A DNA stretch of 64,000 nucleotides, from positions 62,001 to 126,000 of the forward strand of contig CAKSAK010000003.1 in the NCBI GenBank assembly GCA_934435205.1, read 5' to 3'. Positions within the stretch are counted from its first letter, which is position 1, and every line of letters begins with the position of its first letter. The stretch is from an uncultured Ruminococcus sp. (lineage in GTDB: Bacteria > Bacillota > Clostridia > Oscillospirales > Ruminococcaceae). The position numbers and the translations under genes were made by a program. Shown piece after piece: positions 9,114 through 18,153 of this stretch. The notes under the pieces were generated by a model. That model searched no databases. It saw only the letters and a program-made list of their open reading frames with translations, and had not been told where the DNA came from.

Positions 9114-11336
9114 ATGGATGAAATAAAAAACACGGCAGTGAAAAAACGCAAAAAGAAAAGATCCACTAATCCTGCTGTTAGAGTTCTCAAAATATTAGGC
9201 ACAGCTTTGCTGTCGATATTCCTGATACTCGTTATCACCTGTTCCATATTTGCAACAGTTCTGACTATTTATGTCCTTAACTTTGCAGATACCACAACAA
9301 CTATCAGCCTTGATAAGACGGAAACAAGCAACATTTCGAGATTTTTGTCTGTCAACCCTGACTATGATGAAGATGATGAGGATTCACAGGAGTATGACCT
9401 TTATTATGCTCTGAAAAACAGCAATAAGCACGTTGTATGGGCTGATCTTGAGGATATCCCTCAGTATGTTCAGGACGCTTTTGTGTACACCGAGGACGAG
9501 AGATTCTATTCTCATGACGGCGTTGACTTCAAGAGAACGTTCGCTTCCTTTGTCAACGTATTTATCCCAATATACGGCGGCAGACAGATAGGTGGTTCGA
9601 CTATCACTCAGCAGACTATCAAGAACATCACGGGTGATGACTCCAGAGATTCTATCCACGGTATCGAGCGTAAGATACGAGAGATCTTTCGTTCTATCAA
9701 CGTAGAAAAGACCTACACAAAGGAAGATATCCTCCAAAGCTATCTTAACCTTGTGCCGCTGACAACTCAGGAGTATGATATCATCGGCGTTCAGGCTGCT
9801 GCAAACTTCTATTTCGGCAAGGACGTAAAGGACCTTAACCTTGCTGAGGCAGCGTCACTTGCTGGTATGACAAGCTGGCCTGCTGCTAACAACCCATATG
9901 ATAATATGGAAAACAACAAGCTCAGACAGAAGTATACACTGGATCATATGCTTGATAACGGCGCTATATCTGAGCAGGAATATAACGAAGCCCTCAACTA
10001 TGAGCTTAAAATAACAGGCGATATAACCTACACAAGCTCTACTATCTATGAGGACGAAACTAAAGATCAGGGTCCGACATCTTACTTTATGGACGCTGCT
10101 ATCAATCAGACTATACAGATAATCGCTGACTATTATGGCATTTCATGGGAGGACGCTTCCGCAAGACTTTACGACGGCGGATTTACTGCATATACTACTG
10201 TTGACAGAGATATGCAGAAAAAGGTTGAAAAGGAAATGCAGAAGCAGAGCAATTTCACCACCTATGAAATGAGCAAGAAGGACGATACTCTGTGGTCGGG
10301 CTTTGTCGCAATGGATTATCAGGGCAATGTCAAGGCTATCGTCGGCGGACGTGATAAGAAAGAGGAGTCGAGAGTTTATAATATTGCTACCGACGCCACA
10401 CGTTCACCTGGTTCTTGTATCAAGCCTATAGCTTCATATGCTCCTGCGCTGGATCAGGACCTTATGACATGGTCAACCCTGTTTAGTGATGAGCCTATCA
10501 CCATTAAGGTAAAGGGCAAGGATACAAAGTGGCCTGTAAACTATTCTGAAACGGGCGACAGCGCAAACTGGTCTTATCAGCAGCTTACAACTGTAGAAAT
10601 GCTTACAAGGTCGCTGAATACGCTTCCTGCACAGCTTATCAAAAAAATGAAACCTGTTTATTCTTATAACTTCCTTAAGGAAAAGCTTGATATCACCACA
10701 CTTGCGGACTCCGACGCTGACTATTCACCAGTAACTGTCGGCGGTCTTACAAATGGTACTAAGCTTGAGGAGCTTGTAGGCGCTTATATGATATTCGGCA
10801 ACGGCGGTAAAAAGTATGACGTTACCTACGTTTCAAAGGTAGAGGACGCAGACGGAAACGCTATCTATGAAAAGAGCGACGGATATAAGCAGGCTATCAG
10901 CGAGTCTACCGCTTACGTTATGAACAGAATGATGCAGAACGTTATAACTCAGCAGGACGGTACTGGTAGATATGCTAAGCTAAACAATACTGACCTTGTC
11001 GGTAAGACAGGTACTTCATCTGACTGGTTTGACCTCTCATTTGTAGGCTGTACTCCTGACTACGTTTCAGGTATCTGGATAGGTTATGAAAACCCTGCCA
11101 CTATCCCTACGAACGAGTATCAGAATATCGGTGCGATTTGGAAGAATGTTTTTGGCGATATCGCTGAAAATGAGAAGCATAAGTCATTTGACAAGACTTT
11201 CAAAATGCCTGATACAGTTGAAAAGCTCACCTACTGCACAAAGACAGGTAAGCTTGCGTCAAATTCATGCTATAGCACGGCAACTGGATATTACAAGAAG
11301 TCCAACGAGCCTGAGTATTGCAGCGGAAATCATTAA
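9114..11336 (+). CDS. Class A penicillin-binding protein (PBP1A/1B type)
   Basis: 740 residues. Lys/Arg-rich cytoplasmic tail, one signal anchor (~28-58), then a GT51 glycan polymerase domain with the catalytic region EDERFYSHDGVDF (~125) and GGSTITQQTIKN (~163-174). The transpeptidase domain carries SPGSCIKP (SxxK serine ~434), SLN (~506) and KTGTSS (~635). It polymerises and cross-links peptidoglycan outside the membrane. Own promoter and terminator make it monocistronic. The C-terminal Cys pairs (TYCTKTGKLASNSC...YC) are typical of clostridial PBPs. Confidence 0.94.
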   Translation: MDEIKNTAVKKRKKKRSTNPAVRVLKILGTALLSIFLILVITCSIFATVLTIYVLNFADTTTTISLDKTETSNISRFLSVNPDYDEDDEDSQEYDLYYALKNSNKHVVWADLEDIPQYVQDAFVYTEDERFYSHDGVDFKRTFASFVNVFIPIYGGRQIGGSTITQQTIKNITGDDSRDSIHGIERKIREIFRSINVEKTYTKEDILQSYLNLVPLTTQEYDIIGVQAAANFYFGKDVKDLNLAEAASLAGMTSWPAANNPYDNMENNKLRQKYTLDHMLDNGAISEQEYNEALNYELKITGDITYTSSTIYEDETKDQGPTSYFMDAAINQTIQIIADYYGISWEDASARLYDGGFTAYTTVDRDMQKKVEKEMQKQSNFTTYEMSKKDDTLWSGFVAMDYQGNVKAIVGGRDKKEESRVYNIATDATRSPGSCIKPIASYAPALDQDLMTWSTLFSDEPITIKVKGKDTKWPVNYSETGDSANWSYQQLTTVEMLTRSLNTLPAQLIKKMKPVYSYNFLKEKLDITTLADSDADYSPVTVGGLTNGTKLEELVGAYMIFGNGGKKYDVTYVSKVEDADGNAIYEKSDGYKQAISESTAYVMNRMMQNVITQQDGTGRYAKLNNTDLVGKTGTSSDWFDLSFVGCTPDYVSGIWIGYENPATIPTNEYQNIGAIWKNVFGDIAENEKHKSFDKTFKMPDTVEKLTYCTKTGKLASNSCYSTATGYYKKSNEPEYCSGNH

Positions 11337-11340
11337 AATT

Positions 11341-11371
11341 AAAGCCTCCATAACTCTATGGAGGCTTTTTT
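11341..11371 (+). terminator. Terminator after the PBP gene
   Basis: Perfect 12-bp stem AAAGCCTCCATA / TATGGAGGCTTT with an ACTC loop and T-run. It lies just before the ribosome site of the next gene. Confidence 0.85.
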
Positions 11372-11385
11372 GAAAGGAAATCATT

Positions 11386-12504
11386 ATGGAAAATAAACTG
11401 CGAATGTGCGTTCCATGCCATTTCGGGCTTGAAAGCGTGCTTGCATATGAGATAAAAAAGATAGGCGGCGAAAATCTTACCACAACTGACGGCAAGATAA
11501 GCTTTGACGGTGGTTTTGACGTGCTGGCAAAGGCAAATCTTTGGATAGCCACAGGCGAACGTGTACTTATCGAGCTTGGCAGCTTTAGAGCAGAAAGCTT
11601 TGAACAGCTTTTTGACGGTGTTATGAATCTTCCGCTGGAGAACTTTATCGGCAGGGAGGACGCTTTCCCTGTTAAGGGTCATGCCCTTAATTCAAAGCTT
11701 CATTCTATCCCTGATTGTCAGAAGATAATCAAAAAAGCCTGCGTAAAAAGGCTCGAGAGGGCATATGGTATAAGCTATTTTGAGGAAACTGCGGCGAAAC
11801 ATCAGATACAGTTCGCTATTCACAAGGATATTGCAACTATCTACCTTGATACGTCAGGCGTGGGACTTCACAAGCGTGGCTACAGAAGAAATTCCAATGA
11901 CGCACCTATCAAGGAAACACTTGCCGCAGGTATAGTTGACCTTGCAAGAGTTCGTGCGGATTCAGTTGTGGTGGATCCTATGTGTGGTTCAGGCACATTT
12001 CTTATTGAGTCGGCATACAAGGCACTGAAGGTTGCACCTGGACTAAGAAGAAATTTTGCGGCAGAGCAGTGGTCGCAGATACCTGAAACAGCGTGGCGCA
12101 ATGCAAGAGCCGAGGCTATGGACGCTATCGACAGGCAGGGTGCATTCAAGGCGTTTGGCTTTGATGTTGACGATATGGCGGTAGAGCTTACAAGAAACAA
12201 CGCAAAAAAGGCAGGCGTAGGCTCAAAGCTCACAGTAAAACAGCAGGATATCTCAAAATACAGCCAGATAGAGGGTGCGATAACCATTGTCAACCCACCA
12301 TATGGCGAGCGTATGTTGGAGATAAGGGAAGCCGAGGAGCTTTATAAGAAAATGGGTCAAAGACTTTGCCCGTCAAAGGAGAACCCATGCTATATAATCT
12401 CCCCACATGAGGAGTTCGAGAGCTTTTTCGGCAAAAAGGCTGACAAAAAGCGCAAGCTTTACAACGGCATGATAAAATGTAATCTGTATATGTATTTCAA
12501 GTGA
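11386..12504 (+). CDS. THUMP-domain SAM-dependent RNA methyltransferase (RlmL/UPF0020 type)
   Basis: 372 residues. N-terminal ferredoxin-like/THUMP RNA-binding region (~1-155), then a Rossmann methyltransferase with the SAM motif VDPMCGSGTFLIE (~196-208) and the catalytic NPPYGERM (~303-310). The NPPY motif indicates N-methylation of a base. The family includes 23S rRNA m2G2445 methyltransferase. The C-terminal RlmK domain of E. coli RlmL is absent, as usual in Firmicutes. A GAAAGGAAATC ribosome site precedes ATG 11386. Coupled to the HAD gene. Confidence 0.88.
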   Translation: MENKLRMCVPCHFGLESVLAYEIKKIGGENLTTTDGKISFDGGFDVLAKANLWIATGERVLIELGSFRAESFEQLFDGVMNLPLENFIGREDAFPVKGHALNSKLHSIPDCQKIIKKACVKRLERAYGISYFEETAAKHQIQFAIHKDIATIYLDTSGVGLHKRGYRRNSNDAPIKETLAAGIVDLARVRADSVVVDPMCGSGTFLIESAYKALKVAPGLRRNFAAEQWSQIPETAWRNARAEAMDAIDRQGAFKAFGFDVDDMAVELTRNNAKKAGVGSKLTVKQQDISKYSQIEGAITIVNPPYGERMLEIREAEELYKKMGQRLCPSKENPCYIISPHEEFESFFGKKADKKRKLYNGMIKCNLYMYFK

Positions 12505-12512
12505 GGTGCGCA

Positions 12513-13178
12513 GTGGGTTTGAAATTATCAGAACTTGACGGAATCGTATTTGATATGGACGGCGTTATTTTCGACAGCGAAGTAATAGGTCTTGAAAGTT
12601 GGGAACGCCTTGGAAAAAAATATGGTCTGGCCAACGTTCACGAAAATGCTATGAAGTGTATTGGCAGAAGCACTGTTGATACAATGGCTATCCTTGAAGC
12701 TGCATATGGTGATAAAGTATCAATACCCGAACTCTATGACGAAGCAAAAGTCATTTGCGCAGAGATAATCGCTGAGCGTGGTTTACCTCTGAAAAGCGGA
12801 GCAAGGGAGTTGCTTTCTTATCTTAAAGAGCATGATATAAAGGTCGGACTTGCTTCATCAACGTCTTACAAAGGGGTTATCAGAAATCTAAAAGGAGCAG
12901 ATCTGCTTGAATATTTTCAGGTGATTATCGGCGGAGATATGATAAAACATTCAAAGCCACAGCCTGAGATATATTTGCTTGCCTGTGAAAAGCTTGGAGT
13001 AAGACCTGAGAAAACTGTTGCTGTAGAGGACTCTTACAATGGTATAAAGGCGGCTTACAATGCGAAGATGATACCAATAATGGTGCCAGATCTTATTGCA
13101 CCTACAGAGGAGATACTGTCAATGGTGTACAAGAAAATGGACAGTTTAGGCGCTGTACTTGAATATTTTAAAGCTTAA
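12513..13178 (+). CDS. HAD-superfamily hydrolase (beta-phosphoglucomutase-like)
   Basis: About 221 residues. Motif I FDMDGVIFDSE, motif II LASSTS, motif III KHSKPQPEIY and motif IV VEDSYNGIKAA identify a HAD subfamily IA phosphatase/phosphomutase with an alpha-helical cap. The frame opens at GTG 12501 inside the previous stop. GAGGTG at 12503-12508 instead favours GTG 12513, or TTG 12519 (MKLSELDG). Substrate unknown; sugar phosphates are likely. It overlaps or abuts the methyltransferase gene. Confidence 0.85.
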   Translation: MGLKLSELDGIVFDMDGVIFDSEVIGLESWERLGKKYGLANVHENAMKCIGRSTVDTMAILEAAYGDKVSIPELYDEAKVICAEIIAERGLPLKSGARELLSYLKEHDIKVGLASSTSYKGVIRNLKGADLLEYFQVIIGGDMIKHSKPQPEIYLLACEKLGVRPEKTVAVEDSYNGIKAAYNAKMIPIMVPDLIAPTEEILSMVYKKMDSLGAVLEYFKA

Positions 13179-13180
13179 AC

Positions 13181-13216
13181 AAAGTCCCTCGGCTTATCAC
13201 CGAGGGGCTTAGTTTT
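13181..13216 (+). terminator. Terminator after the HAD gene
   Basis: AAGTCCCTCGG / CCGAGGGGCTT stem (one GU pair) with a 7-nt loop, followed by AGTTTT. The same stem sequence recurs after tsf near 19530. Confidence 0.75.
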
Positions 13217-13340
13217 AAGTGTGATGAAATAAATGCAGTGGTATCATTTTCAAAATAGCATAAGTAGATCGGTCAGGCGTTCTGATTATTTCAAGAGAAT
13301 GCTTTTTTTCGTACCCGTCAAACCCTCTGCACCCTACTCT

Positions 13341-13514
13341 AAAAAACAAACTCTGCGAGGGATCACCATCCCAGCAGGAGCGAATAGACTTTTCTTTGGC
13401 GACCCCTTACGAAAAGAAACACCGCCAACAATCTCACAAGTAACGGTGTTTCTTTTCACTAAATCTCTGGGAGAAACCGCTTAGCCAATAGGCTTATGCA
13501 GTACCCTTTTTGTT
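13341..13514 (-). ncRNA. Candidate structured non-coding RNA, convergent to the HAD gene
   Basis: On the minus strand a consensus promoter leads into ~174 nt without a credible protein. Features from 5' to 3': a small AGCC/GGCT hairpin; a 14-bp helix GAAAAGAAACACCG / CGGTGTTTCTTTTC (13408-13455); then a terminal hairpin built from CTC-TGC-GGGAT / ATCCC-GCA-GAG (13351-13380), followed by TTTGTTTTTT. The RNA may instead run on to ~13300, where a GTGCAG segment could close a helix with the 5' CTGCAT. Length and layout would suit a 6S- or raiA-type RNA, but no family was recognised with certainty. Confidence 0.65.
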
Positions 13515-13520
13515 GTTTTC

Positions 13521-13549
13521 ATTATATCACGACGCTAATAAAATGTCAA
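13521..13549 (-). promoter_or_regulatory. Consensus sigma-A promoter driving the minus-strand ncRNA
   Basis: On the minus strand TTGACA (13549-13544), exactly 17 bp, TATAAT (13526-13521). Both hexamers are perfect, as expected for an abundant stable RNA. Confidence 0.85.
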
Positions 13550-13623
13550 GAAGTAAAGCTGTAATCAGGCAAACAAATTGATAAATAATGGAAACAAAGA
13601 ATAAGCAAATACACTCTTCACTA

Positions 13624-13690
13624 TTGACAAAATATGCAAGGTGTGGTATTATTATATTGTCTTCCTTATTGATATTATAATTCGACAAAA
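13624..13690 (+). promoter_or_regulatory. Promoter block of the surface-protein gene (copy A of a ~68 bp repeat)
   Basis: TTGACA 13624-13629, 17 bp, TATTAT 13647-13652, followed by TTGATATTATAATTCGACAA. About 88% identical over ~68 bp to 17882-17949, upstream of the AAA ATPase. The start codon is ~130 bp further on, leaving a long leader. Confidence 0.6.
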
Positions 13691-13820
13691 GGCAGTGTTT
13701 TTTGTAAGTCTGAAATTTGACTATGATTTTAACTTACGTTATAATTAATTATAGAAAGAGAACAACAATTAGGTCTTTCATATATATAATATTTTGCTAA
13801 AAAAGCGGAAAGGAGTAATT

Positions 13821-14465
13821 ATGAAAACAAATATTAAAAGAATCATAGCAGGCGTTATGGCCGCAGCTATTTTATCTTCTTCAACTGTAATGTCTTCATT
13901 CGCTTTAGAAGAAGCGTATTACGGTGATAATGAAAAGGCATTTATAGAAAGTCTTGATAAGAATTTGGATACATATTCAAAGGCAAAAGCCATTGCAAAT
14001 TATGTATCTAACATAGATGACGCTAATAAAAATTGTCAGGTTGCAGCCGGATATATGTATACCCTGTGTGAAGCCGCAGGTATTAAATGTTCCATAAGAA
14101 CCAGGGCAAGAAATGACACGATCGCTGCTCAGGATCACGTTAACAATGTTGTTGATATAGACGGAACTCCATATATCGTTGACGCAAATTTTGCTAAAGG
14201 AAAGCCTTTATTCTATTCTGCTGTTAATTATCCATACTACTGCAGCAACTCAGAACATAAGTCAAGAGGCTTTTCTGACGGCAAATTTGTGTACCATGTG
14301 TTGGATGATGGAACACTAACAATCTGCGAGTGCTTGATGTGGGACTATAGCAATGTCGTATTTCCAACAGAAGCAACAAATCCAAAGACCGGAGAGACAA
14401 TAAAGGTCACTGCTGTAAACAATATTGAATTTGTAGATTCAAACACAGTAAGGAGCGTTTTATAA
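13821..14465 (+). CDS. Secreted transglutaminase-like protein, N-terminal part of a frame-broken gene
   Basis: 214 residues. ATG 13821 follows GGAAAGGAG, so the upstream TTG at 13794 was not used. Signal peptide ~1-32 (cleavage near SFA-LEE). A transglutaminase/protease-like fold follows: Cys in NCQVAAGYMYTLC, His in DHVNNVVDIDG and Asp in YIVDANFA suggest the Cys-His-Asp triad. The frame ends at TAA 14463 in the middle of an LRR_5-type repeat. The next frame picks up at once with AFYNLKSLEKVTLG (from ~14455), so this and 14512-17310 are two halves of one gene split by a small deletion. Confidence 0.7.
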   Translation: MKTNIKRIIAGVMAAAILSSSTVMSSFALEEAYYGDNEKAFIESLDKNLDTYSKAKAIANYVSNIDDANKNCQVAAGYMYTLCEAAGIKCSIRTRARNDTIAAQDHVNNVVDIDGTPYIVDANFAKGKPLFYSAVNYPYYCSNSEHKSRGFSDGKFVYHVLDDGTLTICECLMWDYSNVVFPTEATNPKTGETIKVTAVNNIEFVDSNTVRSVL

Positions 14466-14511
14466 CCTCAAGAGTCTTGAAAAGGTAACTCTGGGAGCAG
14501 GCATCACAGCA

Positions 14512-17310
14512 TTGCCGGCTCATTGTTTTGACGGCTGTGAAAAGCTTTCAGATATCAATCTTGACAACGTTATAAGTTATGATGATGAATGTCTGACTGG
14601 AACGAGTCTCTCTAGTATTACGGTGAATGAAAATGCGACATTTCTAGCAGGAGCTTTTAATAGCAATAAAAGCCTCACATCTATAACGCTACCAGACAAT
14701 CTTATAAGCATTCCAAGATATATGCTGGCAGACTGCACCAATCTTGTGAATTTCAAACTTCCATCAGCAACAACTGAGATTAAAGACATGGCCTTTGCGG
14801 GTTGTACAAAGCTCGAGCTAACAGTTCCGGATACAGTTGTGACTTTTGGGAAAAATTGCTTTGAAGATGTCAAAATGGTCTACTGCACATCCAACAGTGC
14901 CTGCGCTAAGTATTGCGAAGAAAATGGCGTAAGGTATAAGCTTACAGACGTTGACCCACCGAATGCAAGTGATTTTGAGGTAACTTTTTCAGAAGAGTCT
15001 TGTGTATACAGTGGAATAGAGAATAAGCCGGAAGTAACGGTCTATTACAAAGGCAAGGAGCTCTGGGGAGCAAGTCCATATGTCGATAATCCAGATTATT
15101 CTGTTCAGTATACGAATAATATAAATGCAGGAACAGCTTCCGTCGTTATAACCGGTATGGGTGATTATATCGGCACAAAGGTCGTTAACTTTACGATCGA
15201 TCCTCTTACACTCACAAGTAAGAGCTCAAGAATAAACTTTGCCGACGGCTCAATGGGACAGTATACATGTACTGGCTCAGAAATAAAGCCAAAGATCAAT
15301 GTGTTTAAGAATGACTATGATACACGTCTGACTGAGGGCAAGGATTATACAGTATCCTACTCAGATAACAAAAATGTAGGAACGGGAACCATAAAAGTAG
15401 CCTTTATGGGCAACTATACAGGCTCCATTTCCAGAACATTTACAATAAAGCCAGCTCATCAGCACACATTTGGCTCTTGGAGAATAACAAAGAGCCCTAC
15501 TTGTACAACTGACGGAGAGCAGAAGAGGAGCTGTACAAGCAAGGACTGCGGTTATTATACTGAAACAGCAAAGATTCCGGCTAAGGGACATTCATATATG
15601 ATAACAAGTGAAGCGGATCCTTGCACCGGCGGTAAGGTAACATATACTTGTTCAATATGCGGTGACTCATATACAGAAGACGTTGCTGCTCAGGGACATA
15701 AGTATGTTGATACGGTTGTTGCTCCAACTTGCACAACTGGCGGATATACACTTCACACTTGTTCCGTATGTAAAAAGTCATACAAGGATAACGAAACTCA
15801 GCCAACTGGTCATAAGTATATAACTAATACAGTTGAAGCTACTTGTGAAACAGACGGATATACTGAAGAAAAGTGTTCTAATTGCGATTATTATACAAAA
15901 ACCATTATTCCTAAGAAGGGACACACTCCTTCTTCCGAATGGACTGTAATAAAGCAGCCCACTTGCTCTGAAGCTGGTGAGCAGGTAAGATACTGTACTA
16001 CCTGTAACAAGGTCGTTGAAAGAAAGACCATAGATAAGCTTGCCCATACACCTGCAGACGAATGGATAATAACAAAACAGCCAACTTGTGCTGAATCTGG
16101 TGAACAGGTAAGATACTGTACGATCTGTGATGAGGTCGCTGAAAAGCAGGGAATAACAAAGCTTTCTCATACGCAAAGTGACTGGATAATCGATAAGGAA
16201 GCAGCTCCTGGTATAGCAGGCTCCATGCATACAGAGTGTACGGTATGCCATACAAGGCTTGAAACGGCAACAATTCCTGCACTTGCTAGAATAGATATAA
16301 GTGGAGCAGACGCTACACTTTCAACGTCAATATATGAATATGACGGTGGATATATGAAGCCTGGTGTTGTAGTAAAGCTAAACGATACATCACTTGTCGC
16401 AGGTAAGGATTATACGGTATCATATATCAATAATAAGAAGATCGGTACGGCAACCGTGATCGTTAGCGGAATTGGACAGTATACTGGTTCTGTTTCAAGA
16501 ACCTTTACTATAAATCCTGCAAAGCAGAACATTCAGAAGCTTGAAACCAGATACGGCGGTTTCTTTGTGGACTGGGCTCAAAAGGGAAGTGCTACTGGTT
16601 ATGAAATTCAGTATGCGGCAAACTATGGCTTTACAAACGCTGAAACAAAGAAGCTTACGGCAAATAGACCGGATACAGCTACAATAGGCGGTCTCTATCG
16701 TGGACGCAATTACTTTGTAAGAGTACGTTCTTACACTATTGTAGGAGGTTCTACATACTATGGAGAATGGTCTCCTATAAAAAACGTGGTAACAGCGTCC
16801 AAGAATATGTCTTCTGTATCTATCTCAAATATTTCTACCAAGAGTTTTACTGGCAAGGCTATTACACAGTCAGCAAAGCTCAAGTATAACGGAAGTACAC
16901 TTAAAAACGGCAGAGATTACACTGTTTCATACAGCAGTAATAAGAAAGTTGGTACAGCCACTATTAAGTTTACTGGCAAGGGCTCATATGGCGGTGTTGT
17001 AACTAAGACCTTTAAGATAAACCCTGCAAAGCAGAATATACAGAAGCTTACGTCAAAGAGCAGATCGTTCTTTGTAGACTGGGCTCAAAAGGGAAGTGCT
17101 ACTGGTTATGAAATTCAGTACGCAACAAACTCCAAGTTCAGTGGAGCAAAAAAGGTAACTGTTACAAACAACAAGACCGATAAAAAGACCATCTCCAAGC
17201 TGAGTGGCAAGAAGAAGTATTACGTTCGTGTAAGATCCTACACAACTATAAAGGGTAAAAAGTACTATGGTGCATGGTCCTCTACAAAGAGCGTAACTAC
17301 TAAGAGATAA
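14512..17310 (+). CDS. Surface protein C-terminal part: LRR_5, bacterial Ig-like, Cys-repeat and Fn3 modules
   Basis: 932 residues counted from TTG 14512, but homologous reading begins near 14455, so this is the downstream half of the gene starting at 13821. Modules in order: BspA-like leucine-rich repeats (~1-150); two Ig-like modules ending in YTG/TFTI; seven ~45-residue C...CxxC repeats (~310-590, zinc-ribbon-like pairs, rich in GH and PTC); another Ig-like module; then two Fn3 modules joined by a third Ig-like one. No sortase motif or C-terminal anchor is visible. A 44-bp exact in-frame direct repeat (16570-16613 and 17077-17120) marks recent Fn3 duplication. Confidence 0.7.
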   Translation: MPAHCFDGCEKLSDINLDNVISYDDECLTGTSLSSITVNENATFLAGAFNSNKSLTSITLPDNLISIPRYMLADCTNLVNFKLPSATTEIKDMAFAGCTKLELTVPDTVVTFGKNCFEDVKMVYCTSNSACAKYCEENGVRYKLTDVDPPNASDFEVTFSEESCVYSGIENKPEVTVYYKGKELWGASPYVDNPDYSVQYTNNINAGTASVVITGMGDYIGTKVVNFTIDPLTLTSKSSRINFADGSMGQYTCTGSEIKPKINVFKNDYDTRLTEGKDYTVSYSDNKNVGTGTIKVAFMGNYTGSISRTFTIKPAHQHTFGSWRITKSPTCTTDGEQKRSCTSKDCGYYTETAKIPAKGHSYMITSEADPCTGGKVTYTCSICGDSYTEDVAAQGHKYVDTVVAPTCTTGGYTLHTCSVCKKSYKDNETQPTGHKYITNTVEATCETDGYTEEKCSNCDYYTKTIIPKKGHTPSSEWTVIKQPTCSEAGEQVRYCTTCNKVVERKTIDKLAHTPADEWIITKQPTCAESGEQVRYCTICDEVAEKQGITKLSHTQSDWIIDKEAAPGIAGSMHTECTVCHTRLETATIPALARIDISGADATLSTSIYEYDGGYMKPGVVVKLNDTSLVAGKDYTVSYINNKKIGTATVIVSGIGQYTGSVSRTFTINPAKQNIQKLETRYGGFFVDWAQKGSATGYEIQYAANYGFTNAETKKLTANRPDTATIGGLYRGRNYFVRVRSYTIVGGSTYYGEWSPIKNVVTASKNMSSVSISNISTKSFTGKAITQSAKLKYNGSTLKNGRDYTVSYSSNKKVGTATIKFTGKGSYGGVVTKTFKINPAKQNIQKLTSKSRSFFVDWAQKGSATGYEIQYATNSKFSGAKKVTVTNNKTDKKTISKLSGKKKYYVRVRSYTTIKGKKYYGAWSSTKSVTTKR
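16570..17120 (+). repeat. 44-bp exact direct repeat in the Fn3 modules
   Basis: Identical 44-bp segments at 16570-16613 and 17077-17120, 507 bp apart (169 codons, in frame). They encode the core of each Fn3 module (DWAQKGSATGYEIQY). Recombination between them would remove one module cleanly. Confidence 0.9.
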
Positions 17311-17348
17311 CGCTTATTTCCTAATATTCTCCTTTATTATATTTTTTG

Positions 17349-17385
17349 AGGGTATGAGTTTTTGAGCTCATACCCTTTTTTCTTT
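17349..17385 (+). terminator. Terminator after the surface-protein gene
   Basis: AGGGTATGAG / CTCATACCCT 10-bp stem followed by a T-rich run. Confidence 0.85.
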
Positions 17386-17650
17386 GTATACAAGAAAAGC
17401 GTCATTCTACCTTGAAAAAGGGCTGGGACACAAATACACCAGCAAGGAGATCATTAAAAATCTTAGGGATTACAAGTTCCTTAAAGCAAAGGATTTTGGT
17501 TACATTCCTGCATACACAAGGACGCAATTCACTGATGATCTTCACAAAGCTTTTGGCTTCAGTACTAACTACGAGATCTTAAGCAGATCCAAGATGAATC
17601 ATATCCTCAAGCTTTCCAAAGAACGCAAAAACATTACGACAAATTTCTAA
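17384..17650 (+). pseudogene. Transposase C-terminal remnant
   Basis: 88-residue open frame with no ribosome site and no plausible N-terminal domain; it starts inside the preceding terminator. The sequence (YLEKGLGHKYTSKEII, then GYIPAYTRT and ALHKAFGF-like segments) resembles the C-terminal tail of IS4/IS1634-type transposases, as I recall them. No DDE residues and no inverted repeats were found, so this is a dead fragment marking past insertion in the island. A terminator follows at 17670. Confidence 0.55.
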
Positions 17651-17669
17651 AGTCATGAAAAAAATATAT

Positions 17670-17711
17670 GCCCGTCAAACAACGCTGATACGCTGTTTGA
17701 TGGGCTTTTTG
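17670..17711 (+). terminator. Terminator hairpin after the transposase remnant
   Basis: 12-bp stem GCCCGTCAAACA / TGTTTGATGGGC (one GU pair) with a 12-nt loop and TTTTT. Confidence 0.8.
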
Positions 17712-17881
17712 CGTGGCGGAACTTCCAAATTTGGTAGCATAGCATAAATCAAAAGAAAAGTCAATATTTATGCTATCAACTGCAAAAAATCTAAATATAT
17801 CGACACTTTATGCAGTTAACATACATAAGTCGTCATAATTGCGATTAAAATTACAATAAAAATTATAAATGGCGCAAAGTC

Positions 17882-17950
17882 ATTGACAAAATATGCAAGG
17901 CATGATATTATTATACTGTTTTACTTGTTGATATTATACTTCGACAAATG
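17882..17950 (+). promoter_or_regulatory. Promoter block of the AAA ATPase gene (copy B of a ~68 bp repeat)
   Basis: TTGACA 17883-17888, 17 bp, TATTAT 17906-17911, then the same TTGATATTATA-TTCGACAAA motif seen in copy A at 13623. The rest of 17712-18153 shows only AT-rich DNA and a second -10-like TATAAT near 18080. Confidence 0.6.
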
Positions 17951-18153
17951 TTGTCAAAACGAGCAGGTATTCTGATTATCCCCAAATGATGCCTTCTTGT
18001 CTCATACATATAATCAAACTGCTGCATTCCAATCTGTTTTGCTCTTCAAAAAGCTTGATGTTTTAAAATTAAAATGTTATAATAATATAAAAGCACCAAT
18101 AATAATCAATGATCCCGTTTGAATTTTATAAAAGGAAAAGGTGTAAAAGATAT

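Noticed and set aside
13233..13484. 83-codon plus-strand frame
   Set aside because: No ribosome site, odd composition, and it lies antisense over the promoter-driven structured RNA, whose perfect helix and terminator explain the sequence better.
15470..16280. Possible CRISPR-like or tandem DNA repeat
   Set aside because: Periodicity comes from degenerate ~45-residue C...CxxC protein repeats; DNA units are not identical and have no spacer-like unique segments.
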